In this document: positions 6,385-13,956 of the stretch, in pieces
Layout of the letters: the number at the start of each line of letters is the position of its first letter
Position numbering within the stretch: the first letter of the stretch is position 1
Virus record (IMG/VR): IMGVR_UViG_3300006990_000045
Location: 1 to 49,574 of that record
Origin: a virus
Length of the DNA stretch: 49,574 nt
Strand: one strand, 5' to 3'
Notes under the pieces: model-generated
Seen by the model: only the letters and a program-made list of their open reading frames with translations
What the model was told of the DNA's origin: nothing
Databases searched by the model: none
Position numbers and translations under genes: made by a program

Positions 6385-8451
6385 ATGGCCTCATCTTCAG
6401 GACGCATAACACTTTCGAGTCTTTATAAAAAGGCTTACGATAACTTTGAAGAAGAAAGAGAGCTTCGGGATATAAATATAAAGCTTCCTGAGAAACCCCC
6501 TATAAAAGAAATCTCTAATTACCTAGAGCCATCCGACAAGAAAAGAAAGTTTCCTTACGTAAATCTACCCGACGAACCCTCCGATGAAATAATGGAAAGG
6601 GAGTGGAAACGCCGTCGAGAAGGGTTGTGGTTCTTCAATGGAAAAAAGGATAACATTCAATTAGAGTACGTTACTGGGTATCACTATATGTTGCTTCAGT
6701 ATTTTCCTGTTCTTCTTCCAAGCGGAAACATGGGTAACGCTTTTTTTGTAGATGCACACAGGGATGCGTACTACGTCTGGCAAGAGGTGGAGAGGTCTAG
6801 GACGGTAGCGGGATTAATGCTGTTCTCAGGTCGGCGATTTTCAAAGACCACAATGGCAACGAACATAGGGTATTGGAAGACGACGGATGGAAAGAACAGA
6901 AAGTTCGGTATTCAGTCTATGACGTTTGAAGATGCTAAGAAGACTGTCTTTCAAGATATACTCATAGCCTCTTGGAAGGAGATGCACCACATTTGGAAAC
7001 CCGCAGATACAGGTAACGCAAACCCAACAGAAAGCTTAGTCTTTCAAGCACCGCGTAAGGTAACAAATAACAATAAGATAAGTGCTTACTACTTAGGTGG
7101 TACTATCGAAACATTCACGGCAAAGACAAACGCTATGGATGGTAAAGCCTTCACCTATGTCTACCACGATGAGATTGGAAAGGCAGAGACGGGCGTAGAC
7201 CCTGAAGAAAGGTACAACGTTGTAAAGCCTACTATGTTTGTTGGACCTCAAAGACGGGGTACTTGTATGCTCACTACTACGGTGGATGATATGGATAAGG
7301 GCGCAGCACAAGGAACTAAAAGACTTTGGGATGGCTCAGACCCTAAGAAAATCTCGGAAAAAACAGGGACTACACAAACTGGACTTATAAGATACTTCAA
7401 CCCAGCAGACTACGGATACATTGGTTCACACCCAATAACAGATGTACCTTTTGTAGATGAGTACGGTTATTCTAACAGAGAGGCGGCGCGAGAGTTTATC
7501 GAAGACCAACGCTCAGAGCTTTCAGGAGTACAACTTATTTCTTTTAAGCGTAAGTATCCCCTTAACGAAAAAGAGATATTCCTTAGTGATGCGGAGGCTA
7601 GTTCTTTCGATACTGCAAGTATTGTGGAGCAAATGGATTACAATGAGGGTGGTGCTAAAGACATCATTCGTAGAGTTACTTTCTTCCGTGATGCGGGTAG
7701 TGGTGGTACTGGCGCTGTTCGGTGGAGGGAAGATGAGAACGGCCCTTGGTTTATCCGCGATTTTCCCGCCCCAGAAGACCAAAACAAGAACAGACCTATG
7801 CAAGAGGATAGGACTCAATTAGAGCCTACTAGAGGGTACTTTAAGATGGGTGTTGACCCTTTCGGTTCATCTGAGGTTCGAGACAAGCGTAGGGCTTCCA
7901 AGGGTGCAGGGTTAATACTTGACATCAACCACAGATGGGTGGCTATGTACCACGCTAGACCCCCGAAGATTGAAATATTTGCAGCACAGATAATCTTAGC
8001 CGCTCAATTTTATAGTTGTGAGTGTTTGGTGGAGGATAACAAAGACTTCCTTGTGGGTGAGTTTCGTCGCCGCGGGTTTCTAGGGTATCTAATGTATAAC
8101 CCATTAGAAAGGGATAAAAAGAAAAAGTTTAAGAAAAGGGGTATTGCCACTACTTTAGATAAGAAGCCTGAGATGGTTCAGGTGCTTGCAAGTGAAATTT
8201 ACGACCACATAGGCTACAATGAGGAAACAGAAGAGTACGGAGATTGTGCGTTTCAAGCCCTTCTTCAGGAGTGGCTAGACTTCGAGGCTGCTAATTGGAC
8301 TCCTTATGACCTTACTGTTGCTGCTATGCTTGCTGTCGCTGCTTGGAAAGACCAACGGATAGACCCGCTATCGGAGGTTCAAAGCATCGGGCTTGGGAAA
8401 ATAAGAAAATTTTCTACAAAAGGTAACGGAGTTACGAGAAGAATTAAGTAA
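6385..8451 (+). CDS. terL: terminase large subunit
   Basis: 688 residues. The ATPase domain has a Walker A-like loop FSGRRFSKTT (about 147-156) and Walker B FTYVYHDE with the Asp-Glu pair near 262-263. A TTTVDD stretch may serve as the coupling motif III. The C-terminal RNase H-like nuclease domain shows MGVDPFG (near 488-494), LVEDNKDF (near 548) and DLTVAAMLA near the end, supplying the usual three acidic metal ligands. The protein packages DNA into the prohead by ATP hydrolysis and cuts concatemers. It lies upstream of portal, scaffold and capsid, with an unusual 5.5-kb insertion containing GroEL between terL and the portal. Confidence 0.92.
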   Translation: MASSSGRITLSSLYKKAYDNFEEERELRDINIKLPEKPPIKEISNYLEPSDKKRKFPYVNLPDEPSDEIMEREWKRRREGLWFFNGKKDNIQLEYVTGYHYMLLQYFPVLLPSGNMGNAFFVDAHRDAYYVWQEVERSRTVAGLMLFSGRRFSKTTMATNIGYWKTTDGKNRKFGIQSMTFEDAKKTVFQDILIASWKEMHHIWKPADTGNANPTESLVFQAPRKVTNNNKISAYYLGGTIETFTAKTNAMDGKAFTYVYHDEIGKAETGVDPEERYNVVKPTMFVGPQRRGTCMLTTTVDDMDKGAAQGTKRLWDGSDPKKISEKTGTTQTGLIRYFNPADYGYIGSHPITDVPFVDEYGYSNREAAREFIEDQRSELSGVQLISFKRKYPLNEKEIFLSDAEASSFDTASIVEQMDYNEGGAKDIIRRVTFFRDAGSGGTGAVRWREDENGPWFIRDFPAPEDQNKNRPMQEDRTQLEPTRGYFKMGVDPFGSSEVRDKRRASKGAGLILDINHRWVAMYHARPPKIEIFAAQIILAAQFYSCECLVEDNKDFLVGEFRRRGFLGYLMYNPLERDKKKKFKKRGIATTLDKKPEMVQVLASEIYDHIGYNEETEEYGDCAFQALLQEWLDFEAANWTPYDLTVAAMLAVAAWKDQRIDPLSEVQSIGLGKIRKFSTKGNGVTRRIK

Positions 8452-8460
8452 GTTTGTTTT

Positions 8461-8778
8461 ATGAATGATGTATTAGCTAAACAAAAGTTAGAAGACCAGA
8501 TTATAACTGTTTCTCTTCTGTGCGCTCACTTCGAGGCGTGTGATAACATATTGCTAAACAGCAATTCCTTGTTTACATTCAAGGCTAAGTCGCACGTTAA
8601 CTTAATCCGCAAGAAGGTAAAGCACCTCATCAAAGACATTGAGAAAAGGCTGTCAGAAGAGCAAGTGGAAGAGTTAGATATGCTTTGTGATTACTACGAG
8701 CAAGTTCTAAACCAAGCAGATAAAATGTTAGCTACTCAGATACACGAACTTCAAAATGCTAATAAGCCAAAGGATTAA
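8461..8778 (+). CDS. hypothetical helical protein
   Basis: 105 residues, helical, with a charged middle (KSHVNLIRKKVKHLIKDIEK) and a leucine-rich C-terminal half. No domain is recognised. The start follows the terminase stop by 9 bases, and the end overlaps the next gene by 23 bases. Confidence 0.65.
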   Translation: MNDVLAKQKLEDQIITVSLLCAHFEACDNILLNSNSLFTFKAKSHVNLIRKKVKHLIKDIEKRLSEEQVEELDMLCDYYEQVLNQADKMLATQIHELQNANKPKD

Positions 8779-9184
8779 AAGTTTGCGACAAGGAAAGGAA
8801 GATTGGTTAAGGTTCAAAGAAACCATCAACGAATCAGACCTTTCTAAGATAAGCCTTAGATGGTTGAAGTCTACGGCAGACTCTTACGCTGACCACGGCA
8901 CAAAAGAAGAAAGATTAGGAGGGCTTATAATCAGTATGTTCTCAACTTGTTTTAAGATAGCAGACTCAGGTAACGGAGGAGAACTTTACGATGGGGTTAT
9001 GAACCTTTCTTCTCACGATGATACAATGGGTAATCTGTTGTACAGGGTTCGCCGCGAACTACCAAAGAATCTCCACGACTTATGGGATGAAGTACTAACA
9101 CGAACAGAAGAACAAAGTCCAACAATACAAAAGAAACTAAAACACACCCCTTGTTTAATGGATGAAACATTCTACGGAAAATGA
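8756..9184 (+). CDS. paralogous family member 1, unknown function
   Basis: 142 residues. Residues 33-61 contain SLRWLKSTADSYADHGT-x-x-ER-x-x-GLIIS, which closely matches the protein at 10,292-10,852 (SLRWLISISDSYLTHGT-x-x-ER). A later LYDGVMN matches LYDGMIS of the same protein. A third, more diverged copy is at 9,738-10,292. The protein is helical and has no known catalytic motif. The start is inside the upstream gene, and the end overlaps the methyltransferase start by four bases (ATGA). Confidence 0.7.
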   Translation: MLISQRIKSLRQGKEDWLRFKETINESDLSKISLRWLKSTADSYADHGTKEERLGGLIISMFSTCFKIADSGNGGELYDGVMNLSSHDDTMGNLLYRVRRELPKNLHDLWDEVLTRTEEQSPTIQKKLKHTPCLMDETFYGK

Positions 9185-9741
9185 ATACAATAAGTAAAGA
9201 TTACAAGAAACTTCTTACAGAACATCACAAAGAAAAAGAAGGTTGGGGAACTAGCGGTGTGGTTCACTTAAAAAAGGTGTTGGACTTAATTCACTCCACA
9301 AGTTCTAAGTCTGTTCTTGATTATGGTTGCGGTAAGGGAACTTTGGGTGATAGGGTAAAAGATAAGTTAACAGAAATTGATTGGCTTGACTACGACCCAG
9401 CGATAAAGGGGAAAAAGAAAAAAAGGAAAAGCGACTTAGTGGTTTGCACTGATGTCATGGAACACGTAGAGGAAGAGTTTGTTGATGCTGTTCTTTCAGA
9501 TATTAGCGAGTTGTCTAACGTTGCTTATGTTCATATTGCTTGTGGCGCAGCAGGAGAAATACTTGCGGATGGAAGAAATGCCCACATAACACAGCGTTCA
9601 ATAGAGTGGTGGCAAGATAAGATAGAGCATAACATGGAGGGGGTTAAAAAGTACTTTCCAGAAAAACACAGACCTCGCGGAGGAATGAGTGGTAGAAGAA
9701 GTGGCGGAGATATTGCTTTAACCGCAATCGTAACTAAGTGA
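9181..9741 (+). CDS. class I SAM-dependent methyltransferase
   Basis: 186 residues. Motif I is VLDYGCGKGTLG (45-56), the S-adenosylmethionine loop. A second acidic site is WLDYDP (69-73), and VVCTDVMEHVEE (87-98) is the motif common in small-molecule and protein methyltransferases of the UbiE/Methyltransf_11 type. No DPPY or Cys-Pro catalytic motif of DNA methylases is seen, so the substrate cannot be told. It is inserted between members of a paralogous family, with four-base overlaps on both sides, so it is translated with them. Confidence 0.8.
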   Translation: MNTISKDYKKLLTEHHKEKEGWGTSGVVHLKKVLDLIHSTSSKSVLDYGCGKGTLGDRVKDKLTEIDWLDYDPAIKGKKKKRKSDLVVCTDVMEHVEEEFVDAVLSDISELSNVAYVHIACGAAGEILADGRNAHITQRSIEWWQDKIEHNMEGVKKYFPEKHRPRGGMSGRRSGGDIALTAIVTK

Positions 9742-10292
9742 ACCCAAACGATAAAGTATTTTGGAAGAAGTTGATAGCCCTTCGGCAGCGTAACATAAGC
9801 TACCGAGAACTTATTGATTACGTCAGTAAGAAAGGTATAAAGCACTTATCCTTTCGTGAGCTTATCAGTTTGAATGATTCGATAGCTGATAACGACCCAG
9901 ACTTAGCAACTCGAGCAGTAGCTCAGGTTATAACTACTTTATTCAATAAGATTAGGCTTTGCGATACTTTAATGAAAGCGGAGAATTTCCCGCAAAAAGA
10001 AGTGATTCTAAAGATAGGAGTCCAACAGCTCTACGGAAAAGCAGAAACCTACGGACTAAGATTCGGAAACACCTTCACCAACCAAACTTGGAGAATACAT
10101 AAGTTAGTAGATGAATTGGAAAACGACCTAGTTACAATAATATGGAAGGATGTACTAAGTAGATTAGAGTCCTTAAGCCCATTTATGAAGCTGTGGGAGG
10201 AGATAAGGAACCACGACCCTGAGATGTCCAACGGAAGTATTTGGAGGACTACACAGCCTTATAACGGACGGATGATAAACTTTAAAAGGTAG
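9738..10292 (+). CDS. paralogous family member 2, unknown function
   Basis: 184 residues from a GTG at 9738 that overlaps the methyltransferase stop (GTGA). Residues 36-50 (HLSFRELISLNDSIAD) align with SLRW-x-x-S-x-x-DSY of the two neighbouring paralogs, and LYGK follows at a comparable distance. The C-terminal half has WKDVLSRLESLSPF and KLWEEIRN, similar to the DLWDEVLTRTEEQSP of member 1. Divergence is high. Function unknown. Confidence 0.65.
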   Translation: MNPNDKVFWKKLIALRQRNISYRELIDYVSKKGIKHLSFRELISLNDSIADNDPDLATRAVAQVITTLFNKIRLCDTLMKAENFPQKEVILKIGVQQLYGKAETYGLRFGNTFTNQTWRIHKLVDELENDLVTIIWKDVLSRLESLSPFMKLWEEIRNHDPEMSNGSIWRTTQPYNGRMINFKR

Positions 10293-10852
10293 TGCAAAGA
10301 CCCCCAAGGTATAAACAAGTGCAGATGCCATCCAACCCAGATATAAAAACTAGGGTGGAAGTGATGTCTAAGAACTTGCGGCGGGGCTTCCAAGACTTCA
10401 AGGAGTTTCAACAATTAGTAGAGGTGGTTGAACTTAAAGAACTATCCCTTAGGTGGTTAATAAGTATTAGCGATTCTTATCTAACGCACGGAACAGAAAA
10501 AGAACGTGCTATATCGGGAATTATCTCTACATTTGCAACCATAGGAGCAAGAACCCTAGACACAGTGACTCTAAACCAACCACTAGAAAACCTACAAGAA
10601 AACCACCAAAATCTCTACGATGGGATGATAAGCGTGAACCTTAATTCTTGCGATACCTACCAAAATTACTTTGAAAGAATAGATTCGGTTATTAGGCTAG
10701 AACCTTTTCTTTACAAACTTTGGCGGGAGATAAAAGGGCGCATACAGCGCAACAGCAAAGTATTTAAAAAGCTAGACGAACTACACGAAAGAGGAATCTA
10801 CAAACTTCCTATTTACAGTCAATGGAAAGGTAAGCACTATGAGCAACTATAA
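10292..10852 (+). CDS. paralogous family member 3, unknown function
   Basis: 186 residues if the GTG at 10292 (overlapping the previous TAG by one base) is used; the ATG at 10328 gives 174. The conserved core is ELSLRWLISISDSYLTHGTE with ER and GIIS following, and later LYDGMIS and LYKLWREIKGRIQRN. The pattern is shared with 8,756-9,184 and, weakly, 9,738-10,292. The C-terminus is basic and aromatic (YSQWKGKHYEQL). No enzyme motif is seen. Confidence 0.65.
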   Translation: MQRPPRYKQVQMPSNPDIKTRVEVMSKNLRRGFQDFKEFQQLVEVVELKELSLRWLISISDSYLTHGTEKERAISGIISTFATIGARTLDTVTLNQPLENLQENHQNLYDGMISVNLNSCDTYQNYFERIDSVIRLEPFLYKLWREIKGRIQRNSKVFKKLDELHERGIYKLPIYSQWKGKHYEQL

Positions 10853-10866
10853 CTTTTTGTATTGGG

Positions 10867-11277
10867 ATGAAACGAACTCCACTGAAGAGAAAGACAAGGT
10901 TGAAATGCCAAAGCAATCTGAAGAGGACAGGGTTAAAAAAGGTATCCCAAGCAAGGGCAAAAAGGGAACGGGCGAAACACAAGGCTTATGAAGAAATCGA
11001 CAAGAAGTGGGATGGAAAATGCAAGGGGTGTGGTGAGTCTTCATGGACGGCAGGTCCAATACATCACTCTCACCTCATTCCCGAGAGTGTTCGAGCAGAC
11101 CTTGCGGCAAATGAAGAGAATCTCACCTTTCATTGTATCCCGTGCCATTTAAAATGGGAGGTAAATTCTCCAAAGGCGTCAGAGATGTTAGACTACCGAG
11201 AGAACCTTGGACGTCTTAGAGAATTAGATTGGGATTATTATTTAAAATTTAAAGAAAAGCATAACAGGAATGAGTAG
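10867..11277 (+). CDS. HNH endonuclease-like protein (NinG-like start)
   Basis: 136 residues. The very basic N-terminus (MKRTPLKRKTRLK) is typical of phage NinG and related zinc-binding proteins. Then come C-K-G-C (52-55), IHHSHLIPE (65-73), Asn85 and FHCIPCH (88-94). Two CxxC pairs and the HH/N/H residues define a zinc-stabilised beta-beta-alpha metal nuclease. Such proteins cut or nick DNA during packaging, recombination or as homing enzymes. It stands immediately before GroEL and overlaps that gene by 8 bases. Confidence 0.8.
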   Translation: MKRTPLKRKTRLKCQSNLKRTGLKKVSQARAKRERAKHKAYEEIDKKWDGKCKGCGESSWTAGPIHHSHLIPESVRADLAANEENLTFHCIPCHLKWEVNSPKASEMLDYRENLGRLRELDWDYYLKFKEKHNRNE

Positions 11278-12895
11278 AGAAGTGGATAAGAACGCAAAGG
11301 AAACAATGCTTATTGGTGTTAACATGGTGGCTGACCCAGTTGCATCAACTCTAGGCGCACAAGGTAAGCTAGTAACTATCAGCACTAAAGACCAAACCGT
11401 TCCTGACGGACAAGGTGGGTACAAGATAGTCAGAGGAAAGGCTATAACAACCAAAGATGGTGTTACGGTAGCTAAGGCAGTAACAAGCGACGAGCCTAGA
11501 ACAGAGGCGGGGATACGCATGATTAAGGAGGTCGCAGAGAAGACTGTTGAAGAGGTAGGAGACGGGACGAGCGGTAGTACCATCCTAGCAAGGTACATGA
11601 TGAACGAAGGTGTTAAAGCTATTAACGAAGGTGTAAATCACGTAGACTATTGTAACGGAATACAACAGGCTGTAATAGCAGTAACAGAAAAAGTAAAAGA
11701 ACTTGCTAAACCTGTAGACTCCCAAGAACTTGCCACTAAGATTGCTACTATTTCCGCAAATAATGATGCAGAGTTAGGGGGTCTCATTGGAGAGGTGTTC
11801 GGTCAAATAGGTCTAAACGGCGCGGTTAGCATCGAGGAAGGAACAGAGTTTGAAACTACGTTCGACGTAGTAAAGGGTATGGCTATCTCTAGCGGGTACA
11901 TAACTCACCACTTTATAAATACTTACAAAGGAGAGTGCGTTCTTGAGAATCCTATCATCGTGCTATTCTCGGGAGAGGTAAACACGGTAAACGAAATTAC
12001 CAACGTCTTAGGTAAGGCTATGCAAGCCAAAAGACCTCTTCTTTTAATCGCAGACATTCAAAACGAAGCACTAGAAACAGTTATCGTGAACAGGGAGCGC
12101 GGAGCGTTAGATGTTTGTATTGTTAAGCCACCATCAATGGGAAGCACAAGAGATGACCTCATGCGAGACATTTCTGCTGTTACTGGGGTAGAGTACATTA
12201 CCAAAGCCCAAGGTCGTAAGTTCAGCGAGATTGAGCCAAACCTAAGCGGGGGTGCTTCTAAAGTTATCGTGTCTAAGAACGATACTAAGATTGTAGGTGG
12301 TTTCGGAACAGAGGAACAAATCGCACAAAGAAAAGAGGAACTGGAAGAAAACCTTAAGCAAGCAAAGAATAAGAAGTGGTTGAAAAGCCGTATCTCAATG
12401 CTTGAGGGTGGTGTGGCTAGAATCATCGTAGGGGGAAAAACAACCTCAGACATGAAAGAAAGATACGACAGGGTAGAAGATGCTGTGTTGGCTACTCAGT
12501 CTGCGGCTGAAGAAGGATATGTAGCAGGAGGAGGAAGTACGTTCAGACATATTGCCCTAAACGAGAAGAAAGCGTTTAACGCAAGTGGCTATAACCCCGA
12601 CTTCATTAAAGGGTATAACTTAGTACTAGAGGCTTGCATTGAACCTGAGAACACTATTCTTAAGAACGCAGGGCAGGTGCATGAGGAAACCTTTTTAGAT
12701 AGGTTATTCCCGCCGAAGCAAACGGAACAGCAAGAATACGGGTATGGTTTTGATGCAAAGGAATACGAAACAAAAGTAGACTTAATTGCGCGAGGAATCA
12801 TAGACCCTGCAAAAGTATTAGACAGATGCTTAAGAAACGCATCTACAAATGCAATTACACTGCTCAAGACAGATTTCTTGATATTTGACAAGTAA
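11270..12895 (+). CDS. groEL: GroEL-type chaperonin, phage-encoded
   Basis: 541 residues, full-length compared with E. coli GroEL (548). The ATPase aspartates are kept: TKDGVTVA (Asp63, equal to Asp52), GDGTSGSTIL (Asp98, equal to Asp87) and RVEDAVLATQ (Asp404, equal to Asp398), followed by EEGYVAGGG. The C-terminal IIDPAKVLDRCLRNA matches the equatorial domain end. Differences include LGAQGK for the usual LGPKGR nucleotide loop, GYITHHF in the apical substrate groove (His for Tyr203, Phe204 kept), and no Gly-Gly-Met tail. The protein should form a folding cage, most simply for capsid or other virion proteins. Chaperonins are known in a few phages but are rare. The gene overlaps HNH and is followed by an exonuclease; its cochaperonin may be the protein at 5,208. 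Confidence 0.95.
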   Translation: MSREVDKNAKETMLIGVNMVADPVASTLGAQGKLVTISTKDQTVPDGQGGYKIVRGKAITTKDGVTVAKAVTSDEPRTEAGIRMIKEVAEKTVEEVGDGTSGSTILARYMMNEGVKAINEGVNHVDYCNGIQQAVIAVTEKVKELAKPVDSQELATKIATISANNDAELGGLIGEVFGQIGLNGAVSIEEGTEFETTFDVVKGMAISSGYITHHFINTYKGECVLENPIIVLFSGEVNTVNEITNVLGKAMQAKRPLLLIADIQNEALETVIVNRERGALDVCIVKPPSMGSTRDDLMRDISAVTGVEYITKAQGRKFSEIEPNLSGGASKVIVSKNDTKIVGGFGTEEQIAQRKEELEENLKQAKNKKWLKSRISMLEGGVARIIVGGKTTSDMKERYDRVEDAVLATQSAAEEGYVAGGGSTFRHIALNEKKAFNASGYNPDFIKGYNLVLEACIEPENTILKNAGQVHEETFLDRLFPPKQTEQQEYGYGFDAKEYETKVDLIARGIIDPAKVLDRCLRNASTNAITLLKTDFLIFDK

Positions 12896-12904
12896 GTTTT
12901 AATT

Positions 12905-13900
12905 ATGGCTCAGTGGTCTAAGTACGATTCCCAAATAGGAAAAGCGTTAAACAAAAACCCAGACATTAATAATCAGAAGTTGGCTGAGAAGTTGTTGGGC
13001 TTGAAAAGAAAAAGTAACGGAGATTCAGTAGACTTGCTGAGAACATACATCGCTAGGCACAGAAAAAAGTTAAAACGTAAACAATCCCCAGCTAAGGTTC
13101 TTATTTTTGACCTTGAGACAGCGCCAAACAAAGGTTACTTTTGGGGGCTTTGGGAGCAGAACATTCAGACAAGTTTTGTAATTGAAAATTGGTTTCTTCT
13201 TTCTTGGAGTGCTAAGTGGTTGTTTGAAGATGAGATATTCAGTTCTAGGCTTACGGTTAAAGAACTTCGGGAAGGAAACGATAAAAGAATTATTCAAACC
13301 CTTTGGGGTATGCTCGAAGAGGCAGATGTGGTAATCGCGCATAACCTGAATAAGTTCGATAAAAAAAGAGCGCAAACAAGGTTTATGATGAACGGACTTC
13401 AACCGCCATCCTCTTACCTTCAAATAGATACATTACAACACGCTAGAAAATCATTTTCGTTCCCGTCTAACAGGCTAGATGCTCTCGGGGAATACCTCGG
13501 GGTTGGAAGGAAGATGGATACACCTAAAGGTCTTTGGATGGATATTATGCAATGCACTGAAGTAAAGCATTACAAGTCCAAGAAGGCAGCAAAGAAAGCT
13601 GATGAGTCTTTAGATATAATGGTTGCCTATTGTAATCAAGACGTTCTTCTTTTAGAAGATGTTTATATGGAAATCAGGGGATATGTGAAACCCCATCCAA
13701 ATATCGGTCTGTTCTCGCACGAAGAAGGTATGATATGCCCTACTTGTGGTAGCACCGACTTAAAGCTAGTTGGAGAGTACCATACAACAGCCAATTCTTA
13801 CGATGAGTACAGATGTGAGCATGGTCATACATCTAGGGCTAGAAAAGCAAACACATCCATTAAGAACAACAAAGGGATAATGTCAAGTATCCCAAGGTAG
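12905..13900 (+). CDS. DnaQ/RNase H-fold 3'-5' exonuclease with zinc ribbon
   Basis: 331 residues. Residues 1-60 are a basic helical segment, possibly helix-turn-helix. The exonuclease domain has VLIFDLETAP (Asp69, Glu71), IAHNLNKFDKKR (about 143-154) and YCNQDVLLLEDVY (from 241, Asp245), the ExoI, ExoII and ExoIII positions of the DEDD family. A C-terminal zinc ribbon follows (CPTCG near 278, later CEHGH). This layout resembles the RNase_H_2/YprB group more than a polymerase proofreading domain, and no polymerase domain follows. Its role may be DNA end trimming or repair. It follows groEL by 9 bases and ends 56 bases before the portal gene. Confidence 0.8.
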   Translation: MAQWSKYDSQIGKALNKNPDINNQKLAEKLLGLKRKSNGDSVDLLRTYIARHRKKLKRKQSPAKVLIFDLETAPNKGYFWGLWEQNIQTSFVIENWFLLSWSAKWLFEDEIFSSRLTVKELREGNDKRIIQTLWGMLEEADVVIAHNLNKFDKKRAQTRFMMNGLQPPSSYLQIDTLQHARKSFSFPSNRLDALGEYLGVGRKMDTPKGLWMDIMQCTEVKHYKSKKAAKKADESLDIMVAYCNQDVLLLEDVYMEIRGYVKPHPNIGLFSHEEGMICPTCGSTDLKLVGEYHTTANSYDEYRCEHGHTSRARKANTSIKNNKGIMSSIPR

Positions 13901-13906
13901 TCAACA

Positions 13907-13940
13907 TTACATCATAACACCTTAGTTCTACGTATTTTTG
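13907..13940 (+). promoter_or_regulatory. TTACA-type phage promoter (portal)
   Basis: TTACA (13907-13911), 21 bases, TATTTTTG (13933-13940), 16 bases upstream of the portal ATG. The preceding gene has just ended, so the site lies in one of the few intergenic gaps. Confidence 0.75.
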
Positions 13941-13956
13941 CACAAATCGTGTATTA

